From NCBI GenBank assembly GCA_049324535.1, contig JBMOOG010000010.1:62001-126000 (forward strand): a DNA stretch of 64,000 bases. The letters are read 5' to 3'. The notes below the pieces were generated by a model. It saw only the letters and a program-made list of their open reading frames with translations. It searched no databases and was not told the DNA's origin. Shown one piece after another: positions 35,235 to 45,351 of this stretch (within the stretch, counting starts at the first letter, position 1; each line of letters opens with the position of its first letter). This DNA is from JBMOOG01 sp049324535 (lineage in GTDB: Bacteria; Pseudomonadota; Alphaproteobacteria; Rhodobacterales; Rhodobacteraceae). The position numbers and the translations under genes are program-made.

Positions 35235-36506
35235 ATGACCCATGAACGTCTGAACCTGTCCGACCTCAAGGCCAAGAGCCCGGCCGATCTTCTGGCCATG
35301 GCCGAGGAGCTCGAGATCGAGAACGCCTCGACCATGCGCAAGGGCGAGATGATGTTCTCGATCCTGAAGGAGCACGCCGAGGAAGGCTGGGAGATCGGCG
35401 GCGACGGGGTGCTCGAGGTGCTTCAGGACGGCTTCGGATTCCTGCGCTCGCCCGAGGCGAACTATCTACCCGGTCCCGACGACATCTACGTGTCGCCCGA
35501 CATGATCCGCCAGTACAGCCTGCGGACCGGCGATACCGTCGAGGGGCCGATGCGCGCGCCCGGCGAGAACGAGCGGTATTTCGCGCTGAACAAGGTGACG
35601 CGGATCAACTTCGAGGATCCCGAGCGCGCCCGCCACAAGGTGGCCTTCGACAACCTGACGCCGCTTTATCCCGACGAGCGGCTGAAGATGGAGATCGAGG
35701 ACCCCACCATCCGCGACCGTTCGGCCCGGATCATCGACCTGGTGGCGCCGATCGGGAAGGGCCAGCGCGGCCTGATCGTGGCCCCGCCGCGCACCGGCAA
35801 GACGGTGCTGCTGCAGAACATCGCCCATTCGATCGCGACGAACCACCCGGAGTGCTATCTCATCGTCCTTCTGATCGACGAGCGCCCCGAGGAAGTGACC
35901 GACATGCAGCGGTCGGTGAAGGGCGAGGTGATCTCCTCGACCTTTGACGAGCCGGCGACCCGGCACGTGGCGGTGGCCGAGATGGTGATCGAGAAGGCCA
36001 AGCGCCTTGTCGAGCACAAGCGCGACGTGGTGATCCTGCTCGATTCGATCACGCGCCTCGGCCGGGCCTTCAACACCGTGGTGCCGTCCTCGGGCAAGGT
36101 GCTGACCGGCGGTGTCGACGCCAACGCGCTGCAGCGGCCCAAGCGGTTCTTCGGCGCGGCGCGCAACATCGAGGAGGGCGGGTCGCTGACCATCATCGCG
36201 ACCGCGCTGATCGACACCGGGTCGCGGATGGACGAGGTGATCTTCGAGGAGTTCAAGGGCACCGGCAACAGCGAGATCGTGCTGGACCGCAAGGTGGCCG
36301 ACAAGCGGGTCTTCCCGGCGATGGACATCCTCAAGTCCGGCACCCGGAAGGAGGATCTGCTGGTCGACAAGAACGACCTGCAGAAGACCTATGTGCTGCG
36401 GCGGATCCTGAACCCGATGGGCACCACCGACGCGATCGAGTTCCTGATCTCGAAGCTGAAGCAGACCAAGACGAACTCGGAATTCTTCGACTCGATGAAC
36501 GCCTGA
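35235..36506 (+). CDS. rho: Transcription termination factor Rho
   Basis: A 423-residue hexameric RNA-dependent ATPase. The N-terminal RNA-binding domain includes [28 protein letters not shown] sequence; the motor has Walker A ([14 protein letters not shown]), Walker B ([15 protein letters not shown]), Q-loop SSTFDEPA and R-loop [14 protein letters not shown]. Length is that of the compact alphaproteobacterial form without an insertion domain. It lies in the conserved hemJ-rho-mnmE-mnmG series. Confidence 0.98.
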   Translation: MTHERLNLSDLKAKSPADLLAMAEELEIENASTMRKGEMMFSILKEHAEEGWEIGGDGVLEVLQDGFGFLRSPEANYLPGPDDIYVSPDMIRQYSLRTGDTVEGPMRAPGENERYFALNKVTRINFEDPERARHKVAFDNLTPLYPDERLKMEIEDPTIRDRSARIIDLVAPIGKGQRGLIVAPPRTGKTVLLQNIAHSIATNHPECYLIVLLIDERPEEVTDMQRSVKGEVISSTFDEPATRHVAVAEMVIEKAKRLVEHKRDVVILLDSITRLGRAFNTVVPSSGKVLTGGVDANALQRPKRFFGAARNIEEGGSLTIIATALIDTGSRMDEVIFEEFKGTGNSEIVLDRKVADKRVFPAMDILKSGTRKEDLLVDKNDLQKTYVLRRILNPMGTTDAIEFLISKLKQTKTNSEFFDSMNA

Positions 36507-36510
36507 CTTG

Positions 36511-36524
36511 TTGTTTTGAAACAA
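36511..36524. repeat. AT-rich 14-base palindrome between rho and mnmE
   Basis: TTGTTTTGAAACAA reads the same on both strands apart from its central TG. It sits between the rho stop and the mnmE ATG and resembles the two arms of parS (TGTTT...AAACA) without the central CACGTG. It may be an eroded parS site or chance. Confidence 0.35.
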
Positions 36525-36536
36525 TAGGTTACGGAA

Positions 36537-37817
36537 ATGGACACCATCTTTGCCCTGGCCTCCTCCCGGGGCCGCGCCGGCGTTTCCGTCGTTCGGATCT
36601 CGGGCCCGGCCTCCTGGGAGGCGCTGCAAGGCCTCGGCGCCTCGGTTCCCGAGCCCCGCCGGGCCGCGCTGCGCCGTCTCAGCCACCGGGGCGACGTTCT
36701 GGATGAGGCGCTGGTCATCGCCTTTGCCGGCGGCGCAAGCTTCACCGGCGAGCAGGCGGCCGAACTCCATCTGCACGGGTCGGTGGCGGTGGTCTCGGCG
36801 GTGCTGCGCGCCCTGACCGATCTGGGCCTGCGTCCGGCGGAACCGGGAGAGTTCACGCGTCGGGCGCTCGAGAACGGTCGGCTCGACCTGACCCAGGTCG
36901 AGGGCCTTGCCGATCTGATCGATGCCGAGACCGAGGCCCAGCGGCGTCAGGCCCTGCGGGTGATGCGGGGCGCGATCCGGGAGCGGGCCGACGGGTGGCG
37001 GCGCGATCTGATCCGGGCCGCGGCCCTGGTCGAGGCGACGATCGATTTTGCCGACGAGGATGTGCCGGTGAACGTGACGCCCGAGGTGACGGCGCTGGTC
37101 GTGGGGGTGCGCGATTCGCTGTCGGCCGAGCTAGCCGGCTATGGCGCGTCCGAACGGATCCGGGACGGGTTCGAGGTTGCCATCGTCGGGCGCCCGAATG
37201 CGGGGAAATCCACGCTCCTCAACGCGCTGGCCGGCCGTGAGGCGGCGATCACCTCGGAAAGGGCGGGCACGACGCGCGACGTGATCGAGGTTCGGATGGA
37301 AATCGCCGGCCTGCCGGTCACGCTTCTCGACACGGCGGGGGTGCGGGAGGCCGAGGACGACATCGAGGCGATCGGCGTGGCCAGGGCCCGTGAGCGCGCC
37401 GAGGGCGCCGACCTGCGGGTGTTCCTGGTCGAAGGGAGCGACGCTCCGGTGATGGCGCCGCGCGCGGGCGATCTGGTCGTGCGGGCCAAGGCCGACGTCG
37501 GCGCGATGGGCGACGGTCTGGCCGTGTCCGGCGTGACCGGAGAGGGGCTGTCCGAGCTTACCGCCGAGATCGGTCGGCGGCTTCAGCAGCGCACCGGCGG
37601 TGGTGCCCTGATCTTGAGGGAGCGGCATCGGTCGGCGGTGAGCCGCGCGCAGGCGGCGCTTTCGGCGGCGCTGGACGGACTGGCCACGGGGGGCGGCAGC
37701 GAGCTTGTTGCCGAAGATCTGCGATCGGCGATCCGATCGCTCGAATCACTTGTCGGGCGGGTTGATGTCGAGCATCTGCTGGACGATATCTTCGCCAGCT
37801 TCTGCATCGGAAAGTAA
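36537..37817 (+). CDS. mnmE: tRNA modification GTPase MnmE
   Basis: A 426-residue GTPase that, with MnmG, installs the (carboxymethyl)aminomethyl group on U34 of tRNAs. The N-terminal tetrahydrofolate-binding domain opens with [19 protein letters not shown]; the G domain has [20 protein letters not shown] and DTAGVRE; the C-terminus ends in the required FCIGK with the catalytic cysteine. The fourth G motif reads AKAD rather than NKxD, a frequent variation in this group. mnmG follows 12 bases after the stop. Confidence 0.97.
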   Translation: MDTIFALASSRGRAGVSVVRISGPASWEALQGLGASVPEPRRAALRRLSHRGDVLDEALVIAFAGGASFTGEQAAELHLHGSVAVVSAVLRALTDLGLRPAEPGEFTRRALENGRLDLTQVEGLADLIDAETEAQRRQALRVMRGAIRERADGWRRDLIRAAALVEATIDFADEDVPVNVTPEVTALVVGVRDSLSAELAGYGASERIRDGFEVAIVGRPNAGKSTLLNALAGREAAITSERAGTTRDVIEVRMEIAGLPVTLLDTAGVREAEDDIEAIGVARARERAEGADLRVFLVEGSDAPVMAPRAGDLVVRAKADVGAMGDGLAVSGVTGEGLSELTAEIGRRLQQRTGGGALILRERHRSAVSRAQAALSAALDGLATGGGSELVAEDLRSAIRSLESLVGRVDVEHLLDDIFASFCIGK

Positions 37818-37821
37818 GGGC

Positions 37822-37837
37822 TGTTTCACGTGGAACA
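37822..37837. promoter_or_regulatory. parS-like centromere site over the mnmG start
   Basis: TGTTTCACGTGGAACA matches the 16-base parS consensus TGTTTCACGTGAAACA at 15 of 16 positions. The GTG start codon of mnmG (37830-37832) is inside it. ParB encoded at 41122 should bind it. Confidence 0.85.
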
Positions 37838-39695
37838 CTTCGACGTCATCGTGATCGGGGGCGGCCATGCCGGAGCGGAGGCGGCGCATGCGAGCGCGCG
37901 GCTGGGCGTGCGGACGGCGCTTCTGACCCTGCGGGCCGACGCCATCGGCGTGATGTCGTGCAATCCGGCGATCGGGGGGCTGGGGAAGGGCCATCTCGTC
38001 TGCGAGATCGACGCGATGGACGGGCTCATGGGGCGCGCGGCGGACCGCGCCGCCATCCAGTTCCGGCTGCTCAACCGAAGCAAGGGACCCGCCGTTCAGG
38101 GGCCGAGGGCGCAGGCCGACCGCAAGCAGTACCGCAAGGCGGTTCAGGCGATCCTGGCCGAGCTTCCGAATCTCACGATCCTTGAAGGCGAGGCCGTCGA
38201 CCTGCGCATGGCGGGGGGCCGGGTTTCGGGCGTGGTTCTGGCCGATGGCAGCACCATCGCCGCCCGCTCGGTGATCCTCACCTCGGGCACGTTCCTGCGC
38301 GGCGTCATCCACATCGGCGACCAGCGCAAGCCGGGCGGGCGCATGGGCGACCGGCCGTCGGTCCGGCTCGCCGAACGGCTTGACGGGTTCGGCCTGCCGA
38401 TGGGGCGGCTGAAGACCGGCACGCCGCCGCGCCTCGATGGCCGGACGATCGACTGGGATCGGCTCGACCGGCAGGAGGCCGACCGCGAGCCCACGCTGTT
38501 CTCCTTCCTGCACGACCGGCCGTTCCTGCCGCAGGTCGCCTGCGGCATCACCCACACCAATGAGGCGACCCACGACCTGATCCGGGCGAACCTGTCGCGC
38601 TCGGCCATGTATGGTGGCCACATCGAGGGCGTCGGGCCGCGGTATTGCCCGTCGATCGAGGACAAGGTCGTCCGCTTCGCCGACAAGACCAGCCACCAGG
38701 TGTTTCTGGAGCCCGAGGGGCTGGACGATCACACCGTCTATCCCAACGGCATTTCCAGCTCGCTGCCTGTCGATGTCCAGGTGGACTATGTTCACAGCAT
38801 TGCCGGGCTGGAGCGCGCCGTCATCCTTCAGCCGGCCTATGCGATCGAATACGACTATGTCGATCCGCGCGCCCTGCGCGGCACGCTCGAGCTGCGGGAT
38901 GTGCCGGGGCTCTATCTCGCGGGCCAGATCAACGGCACGACGGGATACGAGGAGGCGGCCGGGCAGGGGCTGGTGGCGGGGCTGAACGCCGCGCTCGCCG
39001 CGCAGGATCGCGAGCCGCTCGAAGTCTCCCGGTCATCGAGCTACCTCGGCGTCATGATCGACGATCTGGTGACGCGCGGCGTGTCCGAGCCTTACCGCAT
39101 GTTCACCTCGCGGGCGGAGTACCGCCTGTCGCTGCGCGCCGACAATGCCGATCAGCGGCTCACGCCGGTCGGGCTGCGCATCGGCTGCGTCGGCGAGGAG
39201 CGCCGGGCGCGATTCGGGGAGAAGATGGAGGAGATGGCGAGGGCGCGCGCCCTGCTCGACGGGTTCAGCCTCTCGCCCCAGGAGGCGGTGGCGGCCGGAA
39301 TTCGTGTGGGCATGGACGGGGCGCGGCGGACCGGGTTCCGCCTTCTGTCCTTCCCCGACACCGAGGTCGCGGATCTGGTATCCGTCGAGCCCCGGCTGGC
39401 CGAGGTGTCCGAAGCAATCCGCCGGCAGATCAAGCGCGACGCGCTCTACGACCAACACATTGCCCGGCAGGCGGCGGATGTCGCCGCACTCCAGCGGGAC
39501 GAACACCACCGGATACCCGAATCCTTCGCCTACGAGCGGCTTCCTGGCCTGTCGCGCGAGCTCCGCGACAAGCTGCAGCGGCTTCGCCCGACGACTCTGG
39601 CGCAGGCCGGCCGGATCGACGGCATGACGCCGGCGGCCCTGACGCTGATCCTGGCCCACCTCCGGCGCAGCGACAGCCAGCGCGAGTCGGCATGA
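37830..39695 (+). CDS. mnmG: tRNA uridine-5-carboxymethylaminomethyl modification enzyme MnmG (GidA)
   Basis: A 621-residue FAD-binding partner of MnmE. The FAD dinucleotide-binding motif is [21 protein letters not shown] at the N-terminus; further signatures are [29 protein letters not shown] and [16 protein letters not shown]. It starts at GTG (37830), 9 bases after AAGGG, and that codon is part of a parS site. In rhizobia the equivalent protein starts MFHVKH, encoded by the same site. It overlaps rsmG by 4 bases. Confidence 0.97.
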   Translation: MEHFDVIVIGGGHAGAEAAHASARLGVRTALLTLRADAIGVMSCNPAIGGLGKGHLVCEIDAMDGLMGRAADRAAIQFRLLNRSKGPAVQGPRAQADRKQYRKAVQAILAELPNLTILEGEAVDLRMAGGRVSGVVLADGSTIAARSVILTSGTFLRGVIHIGDQRKPGGRMGDRPSVRLAERLDGFGLPMGRLKTGTPPRLDGRTIDWDRLDRQEADREPTLFSFLHDRPFLPQVACGITHTNEATHDLIRANLSRSAMYGGHIEGVGPRYCPSIEDKVVRFADKTSHQVFLEPEGLDDHTVYPNGISSSLPVDVQVDYVHSIAGLERAVILQPAYAIEYDYVDPRALRGTLELRDVPGLYLAGQINGTTGYEEAAGQGLVAGLNAALAAQDREPLEVSRSSSYLGVMIDDLVTRGVSEPYRMFTSRAEYRLSLRADNADQRLTPVGLRIGCVGEERRARFGEKMEEMARARALLDGFSLSPQEAVAAGIRVGMDGARRTGFRLLSFPDTEVADLVSVEPRLAEVSEAIRRQIKRDALYDQHIARQAADVAALQRDEHHRIPESFAYERLPGLSRELRDKLQRLRPTTLAQAGRIDGMTPAALTLILAHLRRSDSQRESA

Positions 39696-40312
39696 CCGAA
39701 AACGACTTTGCCGCGGCCACGGGTGTTTCACGTGAAACGCTGGGGCGCCTCTCCGCCTATGAGCGGCTGATCGCGCAGTGGAATCCGGCCATCAATCTGG
39801 TTTCCCGGAGTTCGCTGGCCGACTTCTGGGGGCGTCACGCCCTCGATTCCGCCCAGCTTCTGCGACTCGCGCCGCCGGACGTGCGCACCTGGCTCGATCT
39901 TGGCTCGGGCGGCGGCTTTCCGGGGCTGGTGGTGGCGATCCTCGCGGCCGAGCAGCGCCCCGACCTGCTTGTCACCCTGGTCGAGAGCGACCAGCGCAAG
40001 GCGGCGTTCCTTCGGACCGTGGCGCGGGAAACCGGCACGGCGGTCACGGTGATCGCGGAGCGGGCCGAATTGGTGCCGCCCGCGGGCGCCGATGTCGTGT
40101 CGGCCCGCGCCCTGGCTCCGCTCGATCGGCTTCTTCCGCTGGCCGAGCGCCACCTCGCGGCCTCCGGCGTGGCGATCTTTCCCAAGGGCGCCGCCTGGCA
40201 GGCCGAGGTCAACACGGCCCTTGCCAACTGGCGGTTCAGCCTTCAGAACCATGCCAGCCTGACGGATCCGCAAGGGGCCGTCCTCGTGCTCGAAGGAATC
40301 TCCCGTGCCTGA
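39692..40312 (+). CDS. rsmG: 16S rRNA (guanine-527-N7)-methyltransferase RsmG (GidB)
   Basis: A 206-residue SAM-dependent methyltransferase modifying G527 of 16S rRNA. The SAM-binding loop is [17 protein letters not shown], followed by [12 protein letters not shown] and [12 protein letters not shown]. Codons 12-16 (VSRET) are encoded by a parS-like sequence. The ATG overlaps the mnmG stop (ATGA), and its own 3' end overlaps parA by 8 bases. Confidence 0.96.
   Translation: MTENDFAAATGVSRETLGRLSAYERLIAQWNPAINLVSRSSLADFWGRHALDSAQLLRLAPPDVRTWLDLGSGGGFPGLVVAILAAEQRPDLLVTLVESDQRKAAFLRTVARETGTAVTVIAERAELVPPAGADVVSARALAPLDRLLPLAERHLAASGVAIFPKGAAWQAEVNTALANWRFSLQNHASLTDPQGAVLVLEGISRA
39724..39739. 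promoter_or_regulatory. parS-like site inside rsmG
   Basis: TGTTTCACGTGAAACG matches the parS consensus at 15 of 16 positions and lies in the rsmG coding sequence, where it encodes VSRET. It is about 1.9 kb from the other copy and 1.4 kb from parB. Confidence 0.88.
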
Positions 40313-41111
40313 CCCGACCCGACCCCCCGGCCCGCGCATCATCGCCGTCGCCAACCAGAAGGGGGGCGTGGGCAAGACCACGACGGCGATCAACCTGGCC
40401 GCGGCGCTGGCGGAAGAGGGGCTGAACGTCCTCATCGTCGATATCGACCCGCAGGGCAACGCCTCGACCGGGCTGGGATTCGAGCCCGCCAGCCGAGTGC
40501 GGACGACCTATGATCTGATCCTGGACGACGCCCCGCTGCGCGACGTGATCCGGGAAACGCGGATCGAAGGCATCTGGCTTTGCCCCTCGACGACCGATCT
40601 CTCCTCGGCCGACATCGAACTGGTCGCCAACGAAAAGCGCAGCTTTCTGCTGCACGACGCGCTGCGCCAGCCCGATATCGACAGCTATGGCCTTGATTTC
40701 GTTCTGATCGATTGCCCGCCGTCGCTCAGCCTCCTGACCGTCAACGCGCTGGTTTCGGCCCATTCGGTGCTGGTGCCGCTTCAGGCCGAGTTCTTTGCCC
40801 TGGAAGGCCTGTCGCAGCTGATGCTGACCATCCGCGAGGTGCGCGCCAGCGCCAATCCCGACCTCCGGATCGAAGGCGTTGTCCTGACCATGTACGATTC
40901 GCGCAACAACCTGTCGCAGCAGGTCGAGGCCGACGCCCGCGCGACGCTTGGGCCGGTCGTGTTTCAGACGATCATCCCGCGCAACGTCCGCGTCAGCGAG
41001 GCGCCGTCCTATTCGGTCCCGGTGCTGACCTATGACACGATGTCGAAGGGCAGCCTCGCCTACCGCGCGCTGGCGCATGAGCTGCTGGGCCGGTATCAGA
41101 AGGTTTCGTAA
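40305..41111 (+). CDS. parA: Chromosome partitioning ATPase ParA
   Basis: A 268-residue deviant Walker A ATPase. The P-loop is [16 protein letters not shown] with the signature lysine, followed by [13 protein letters not shown] and [17 protein letters not shown]. It moves ParB-parS complexes during segregation. It starts with GTG (40305) after GAAGGA and overlaps rsmG. parB follows 10 bases later. Confidence 0.97.
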   Translation: MPDPTRPPGPRIIAVANQKGGVGKTTTAINLAAALAEEGLNVLIVDIDPQGNASTGLGFEPASRVRTTYDLILDDAPLRDVIRETRIEGIWLCPSTTDLSSADIELVANEKRSFLLHDALRQPDIDSYGLDFVLIDCPPSLSLLTVNALVSAHSVLVPLQAEFFALEGLSQLMLTIREVRASANPDLRIEGVVLTMYDSRNNLSQQVEADARATLGPVVFQTIIPRNVRVSEAPSYSVPVLTYDTMSKGSLAYRALAHELLGRYQKVS

Positions 41112-41121
41112 GGAGCATCCG

Positions 41122-42021
41122 ATGAACGAACGCAGACCGGAGCGGCGCGGACTGGGACGCGGACTTTCGGCGCTCATGGCCGATATCCAGGCCAGTCCGG
41201 CCGAGGCGACCGGGCAGGGGCCGTCGCGGCGCGCCGAGATGCGACTTCCGGTCGATCAGCTGGTCCCCAACCCCGACCAGCCGCGGCGCGATTTTCCGCC
41301 CGAGGCGCTGCGGGAGCTGGCCGAATCGCTGCGCGCCAAGGGGGTGATCCAGCCGCTGATCGTGCGGCGGCACCCGTCCGGCGATGGCACCTACCAGATT
41401 GTCGCCGGCGAGCGCCGCTGGCGGGCGGCGCAGCTTGCGCAGCTGCACGAGGTTCCGGTGCTGGTGCGCGACCTCGACGACACCGAGGTGCTCGAGGTCG
41501 CGATCATCGAGAACATTCAGCGCGCCGATCTCAACGCGCTCGAAGAGGCGATGGGCTACCGGCAGCTTATGGACCGCTTCGGCCATACGCAGGAAAAGAT
41601 GGCCGAGGCGCTCTCCAAGAGCCGCAGCCACATCGCCAATCTGCTGAGGCTTCTGACCCTGCCCGAAGAGGTTCAGACCTGGCTTCGCGAGGGCAAGCTG
41701 ACGGCCGGCCATGCCCGCGCCCTTGTGTCGACCGAGGATCCGGTGGCGCTTGCGCGTCAGGTCATCGCGCGCGGCCTGTCGGTCCGCGAAACCGAGCGGC
41801 TTGCCCAGGCGCCGAAGGCCGCGCAGAAGCGCGACCGGACCGAGCGGCGATCGTCCGAGAAGGACGCGGACACGCGGATGCTGGAGCAGGACCTGACCGC
41901 AACCATTGGTATGTCGGTGTCCATCAACCACCAGGGGCAGGAGGGCGGCACGCTGACCGTCACCTACCGCGATCTCGACCAGCTTGACCGGCTTTGCCAG
42001 TTGCTGAGTCAGGGCGGCTAG
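41122..42021 (+). CDS. parB: Chromosome partitioning protein ParB
   Basis: A 299-residue CTP-dependent DNA clamp. The N-terminus has RGLGRGLSALM; the CTPase domain has NPDQPRRDF, GERRWRAAQLA and IENIQRADLNALEEA. The helix-turn-helix is TQEKMAEALSKSRSHIANLLRLL, and a C-terminal dimerisation region follows. AAGGAG at 41110-41115 supports the ATG at 41122. It binds the parS sites upstream. Its 3' end overlaps the convergent ybaN-like gene by 4 bases. Confidence 0.97.
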   Translation: MNERRPERRGLGRGLSALMADIQASPAEATGQGPSRRAEMRLPVDQLVPNPDQPRRDFPPEALRELAESLRAKGVIQPLIVRRHPSGDGTYQIVAGERRWRAAQLAQLHEVPVLVRDLDDTEVLEVAIIENIQRADLNALEEAMGYRQLMDRFGHTQEKMAEALSKSRSHIANLLRLLTLPEEVQTWLREGKLTAGHARALVSTEDPVALARQVIARGLSVRETERLAQAPKAAQKRDRTERRSSEKDADTRMLEQDLTATIGMSVSINHQGQEGGTLTVTYRDLDQLDRLCQLLSQGG

Positions 42022-42374
42022 CCCTCGGGCCGGGTCCAGATGAAAACCAGCACACCGGCCAGGGCCAGGATCTGGGCGGCGATCACCGCCGGACCGAAGC
42101 CCAGCGCCCAGGTCGCCACCGGCGAGGCCAGGATCGAGAGTGTCGCGTAGATCTTCGCGCGGCGACCGATCGCCCCGCGTTCGTTCCAGTCCCGGATCGG
42201 CCCGCCGAGCCGCGGGTGCTCGACAAGCCAGCGATGCAGTCGCTCGGACGATCGCGAGTAGGCAAACGCGGTCAGGATCAGGAACGGAACGGTCGGCAGT
42301 ATCGGAAGAAAAAGCCCGAGCACGCCCAGCCCGAGCGACACGCTGCCAAGCGCGATCCAAGCCGGTCGGATCAC
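42018..42374 (-). CDS. YbaN family (DUF454) inner-membrane protein
   Basis: A 118-residue membrane protein with the DUF454 signature GLGVLGLFLPILPTVPFLILTAFAYSRSSERLHRWLVEHPRLG, here from about residue 15 to 57. Two further hydrophobic segments follow. The function is unknown. It starts with GTG (42374) overlapping the hemW stop (GTGA), so it is the last of five coupled leftward genes. Confidence 0.88.
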   Translation of the reverse strand: MIRPAWIALGSVSLGLGVLGLFLPILPTVPFLILTAFAYSRSSERLHRWLVEHPRLGGPIRDWNERGAIGRRAKIYATLSILASPVATWALGFGPAVIAAQILALAGVLVFIWTRPEG

Positions 42375-43516
42375 GCGAGAAGCTCCCTCAGCACCGCGTT
42401 CAGTACCGGGCGGCCGGTGCGGGTCGCGCGCAGCCGGCCGGCCGCGGTCTCGACCAGACCCAGGTCCTCCAGCGCCGCGATCCGGCCGGCAGACGGGGCA
42501 TGGGGCCCTAGCCGCTTCAGATCGGTGCCCTCGGCCAGCCGCAGGCTCATCATCAGGTACTCCGTCGCCGCCTCGGCCGCGTCGACGGGGTCGCGCGCGG
42601 ACTCGCCCGAGCCTCGCGCCTCGACCGCCTGCAACCAGGCCGCCGGCGCCCGGACCGTTTCGGTCGCAACCCGACGGCCGCCCAGCGTCAACCGGCCATG
42701 CGCCCCCGGACCAAGTCCGCCCCAGTCCCCCGACCGCCAGTAGATCAGGTTGTGCCGGCTTTCCGACCCGAGGGGCGCATGGTTCGACACCTCATAGGCC
42801 GGCAAGCCGCGAGACTCACAAATATCATTTGTTATCAGATACATATCAGCAGCCAGATCGTCCGTCGGCAGTCCGGCAAGCCCGCCCGCCGCGGCCCGGG
42901 CGGCAAAGGCTGTGCCCTCTTCGATGGTCAGCTGATAAAGCGACAGGTGATCGACGGCCATGGACAGCGCTTCGGTCAGCTCGCGCTTCCAGTCGGCGGC
43001 GGTCTGGTCCTGGCGCGCATAGATCAGGTCAAAGCTCACCCGGTCGAACGTGGCGCGCGCCACGTCGAACGCGGCCCGGGCCTCGGCGGCGGAATGAAGC
43101 CGCCCGAGGCGGCGCAGACTGTCGTCATCCAGCGCCTGCACGCCGAGCGACACCCGGTTCACGCCCGCGTCGCGATAGCCCCGAAACCGTCCGGCCTCGA
43201 CCGAGCCGGGGTTGGCTTCCAGCGTGATCTCCGGATCGTTGGCCATCGGCCAGCGCGCCCGCACCCGGTCCAGAACCGCGCCGACAAGGTCCGGCGACAT
43301 CAGTGACGGGGTCCCGCCGCCCAGGAAGACCGTCGAGAGAACCCGTCCGGGCGTCTCCTCCGCCAGACGGTCAATCTCGCTCAGATAGGCTCTCTTCCAG
43401 CGGTTTTCGTCGATTTCTGCGGCCACGTGGCTGTTGAAGTCGCAGTAGGGGCATTTCGAGGCGCAGAACGGCCAGTGCAGGTAGAGCCCGAAACCGGCCG
43501 ACTGCCAGTCGTCCAT
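42371..43516 (-). CDS. hemW: HemW-type radical SAM protein (haem chaperone)
   Basis: A 381-residue radical SAM protein. The cluster motif CASKCPYCDF has the CxxxCxxCxF form of HemW, not the CxxxCxxCxC of the oxygen-independent coproporphyrinogen oxidase HemN, so a haem-insertion chaperone role is more likely. Other landmarks are VFLGGGTPSLM, TLEANPGSVE and NRVSLGVQALDD. It lies two bases from ridA and overlaps the ybaN-like gene. Confidence 0.93.
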   Translation of the reverse strand: MDDWQSAGFGLYLHWPFCASKCPYCDFNSHVAAEIDENRWKRAYLSEIDRLAEETPGRVLSTVFLGGGTPSLMSPDLVGAVLDRVRARWPMANDPEITLEANPGSVEAGRFRGYRDAGVNRVSLGVQALDDDSLRRLGRLHSAAEARAAFDVARATFDRVSFDLIYARQDQTAADWKRELTEALSMAVDHLSLYQLTIEEGTAFAARAAAGGLAGLPTDDLAADMYLITNDICESRGLPAYEVSNHAPLGSESRHNLIYWRSGDWGGLGPGAHGRLTLGGRRVATETVRAPAAWLQAVEARGSGESARDPVDAAEAATEYLMMSLRLAEGTDLKRLGPHAPSAGRIAALEDLGLVETAAGRLRATRTGRPVLNAVLRELLA

Positions 43517-43518
43517 CG

Positions 43519-43902
43519 TCAGCCCCGGAACGCGGTGACTTCGATCTCGACCTTCATCTCGGGGTTGACGAGCCCGGCGACGATCATCGTGGCGGCCGGC
43601 CGGATCTCTCCGAAGGCTCCCGCAAGCGCCGGAGCAATCTCCTCCATGAAGGCGACATCGGTCAGGATGTAGTTGGCCCGAACGACCTGGGCCATGTCGA
43701 ACCCGGCATCGGCCAGCGCCGACCGGATGATCGCAAGGGCGTTGCGGGCCTGATCGAGCGCCGAAGGCGGGAAGGTCTTCGTCACCGGATCAAGCCCGGT
43801 GGTCCCGGCCACAAAGCACCAGTCGCCCTGCACGACCGCCCGGGAATAGCCGAGCTTGGGCTCCCAGGGCGAGCCCGAGGAAATCAGGCGGCGTTCAGAC
43901 AT
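43519..43902 (-). CDS. RidA family protein (enamine/imine deaminase-like)
   Basis: A 127-residue RidA/YjgF protein. The conserved arginine that binds the substrate carboxylate is in GEIRPAATMIVAGL, and the VAGTTGLDP and VEIEVTAF segments fit the Rid superfamily. Archetypal members hydrolyse reactive enamines from threonine dehydratase; an IlvA lies in this window. The protein may belong to a Rid subgroup other than true RidA. It overlaps rdgB by 8 bases. Confidence 0.9.
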   Translation of the reverse strand: MSERRLISSGSPWEPKLGYSRAVVQGDWCFVAGTTGLDPVTKTFPPSALDQARNALAIIRSALADAGFDMAQVVRANYILTDVAFMEEIAPALAGAFGEIRPAATMIVAGLVNPEMKVEIEVTAFRG

Positions 43903-44515
43903 CGTGGGTCTCCATCCATCGGGTCAGCTTGCGGAAGGCATCGGCGCGGTGGCTGATGCGGTTCTTCTCTTCGGGCGCCATCTCGGCAAAGGTCCGCGTC
44001 TCGCCCTCGGGGCGGAACATCGGATCGTAGCCATGGCCCGACACACCGCGCGGCGGCCAGACCAGATCGCCCGAGACCTGCCCCTCGAACACCGCGTCGC
44101 GCCCGTCGGGCCAGGCCAGCACCAGAGTCGCGCGGAACCGGGCGCGGCGCGGGTAGGGGGCCGAGACCTGCTCGAGCGCGTCCCAGGTCCGGCGCATGGC
44201 CATGTCGAAGTCGCGACCGCCATCCGGCCGCATCGCCCAGTCGGCGGTGCGCACACCGGGCGCCCCGCCCAGCGCCTCGACCTCGATGCCGCTGTCGTCG
44301 GCCAGAGCCGGAAGGCCTGTCGCGCGGGCCGCGGCGTGGGCCTTGATCCGGGCGTTGCCAACGAAGCTGTCCTCGGTTTCCTCGGGTTCGGGCAGGCCAC
44401 GGTCGGCGGCGCCTTCGACCGCGATGCCGAAAGGCGCGAAAAGCTGCGCCATCTCCTCGAGCTTGCCGCGGTTGTGGGTCGCGATCAGGAGCCGGCGACC
44501 GGCACTGCCCGTCAT
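43895..44515 (-). CDS. rdgB: XTP/dITP pyrophosphatase RdgB (HAM1 family)
   Basis: A 206-residue house-cleaning enzyme removing ITP and XTP from the nucleotide pool. The [12 protein letters not shown] start, the catalytic [13 protein letters not shown] and [12 protein letters not shown] motifs and the final [10 protein letters not shown] are diagnostic. The ATG at 44515 overlaps the rph stop (ATGA). Gene order rph-rdgB is widely conserved. Confidence 0.97.
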   Translation of the reverse strand: MTGSAGRRLLIATHNRGKLEEMAQLFAPFGIAVEGAADRGLPEPEETEDSFVGNARIKAHAAARATGLPALADDSGIEVEALGGAPGVRTADWAMRPDGGRDFDMAMRRTWDALEQVSAPYPRRARFRATLVLAWPDGRDAVFEGQVSGDLVWPPRGVSGHGYDPMFRPEGETRTFAEMAPEEKNRISHRADAFRKLTRWMETHDV

Positions 44516-45225
44516 CCGATCGCCGCCTTCTGCGCGGCCACCAGCGCGCCGACCCCGGCCTCGGCCAGATCGAGCAGCCGGCCCATCTCGTCGCGGCCGA
44601 AGGTTGCGCCCTCGGCCGACATCTGCACCTCGATCAGGCGGCCGCGGCCGGTCATCACGAAATTGCCGTCGGTGCCGGCCTCGCTGTCCTCGGCGTAGTC
44701 GAGGTCGAGCACCGGCTGGCCGGCGTAGATCCCGCAGCTTACCGCGGCGACGTGATCGACGATCGGATCGGACACGACAACGCCGGCCTTCAGGAGCCGG
44801 TTGACCGCAAGGCGCAACGCGACCCAACCGCCGGTGATCGAGGCGCAGCGCGTGCCGCCATCGGCCTGGATCACGTCGCAGTCGATGACGATCTGGCGCT
44901 CGCCCAGCGCCACCCGATCGACGCCGGCGCGCAGGCTGCGCCCGATCAGGCGCTGGATCTCCTGGGTGCGGCCCGACTGCTTGCCGGCCGCGGCCTCGCG
45001 GCGCGTCCGGGTGTTGGTGGCGCGCGGCAGCATGCCGTATTCCGCGGTCACCCAGCCCAGTCCGGTGCCCTTGAGGAAGGGCGGCGGCCGGTCCTCGACG
45101 GTGGCGGTGCACAGCACATGCGTGTCGCCCATGCGGATCAGGCACGATCCCTCGGCGTGCCGGGTGACGTTGGGTTCGATGCTGACCGGGCGCAGCGCGT
45201 CCAGGGTCCGGCCGGAGGGTCGCAT
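44512..45225 (-). CDS. rph: Ribonuclease PH
   Basis: A 237-residue phosphorolytic exoribonuclease that trims tRNA 3' ends. It starts [14 protein letters not shown] and shows [22 protein letters not shown], [16 protein letters not shown] and [19 protein letters not shown] sequences. The ATG at 45225 has AAGGAC upstream. It heads the rph-rdgB-ridA-hemW-ybaN run and is divergent from hrcA. Confidence 0.98.
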   Translation of the reverse strand: MRPSGRTLDALRPVSIEPNVTRHAEGSCLIRMGDTHVLCTATVEDRPPPFLKGTGLGWVTAEYGMLPRATNTRTRREAAAGKQSGRTQEIQRLIGRSLRAGVDRVALGERQIVIDCDVIQADGGTRCASITGGWVALRLAVNRLLKAGVVVSDPIVDHVAAVSCGIYAGQPVLDLDYAEDSEAGTDGNFVMTGRGRLIEVQMSAEGATFGRDEMGRLLDLAEAGVGALVAAQKAAIG

Positions 45226-45300
45226 GGTCTGTCCTTTCGCTTGGTCGCCGCCCATTACAGGGCGCGCCGGGCGGGATGCAACCCCGCTGGAGGCCGCACG

Positions 45301-45330
45301 TTGACGCTGGCGCCTCCGGCCCCTTTATTG
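45301..45330 (+). promoter_or_regulatory. Candidate hrcA promoter
   Basis: TTGACG (45301-45306) and TTATTG (45325-45330) are 18 bases apart and 22 bases before the chosen hrcA start. No CIRCE inverted repeat (TTAGCACTC-N9-GAGTGCTAA) is present in this intergenic region. Pattern match only. Confidence 0.4.
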
Positions 45331-45351
45331 GTGGGGTATCGGAGCATGGCC

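Noticed and set aside
35466..36776. A 436-codon open frame opposite rho
   Set aside because: It is antisense to rho, whose motifs are unmistakable; the translation is low-complexity His/Arg/Leu sequence.
36537..37817. Loss of GTPase function in MnmE because motif G4 reads AKAD
   Set aside because: All other G motifs and the C-terminal FCIGK are intact, and G4 variants are frequent in this family.
42371..43516. Oxygen-independent coproporphyrinogen III oxidase (HemN)
   Set aside because: The cluster motif is CxxxCxxCDF, lacking the fourth cysteine of HemN, so HemW is the better call.
45226..45351. CIRCE repressor-binding repeat upstream of hrcA
   Set aside because: Neither half (TTAGCACTC or GAGTGCTAA) is present.
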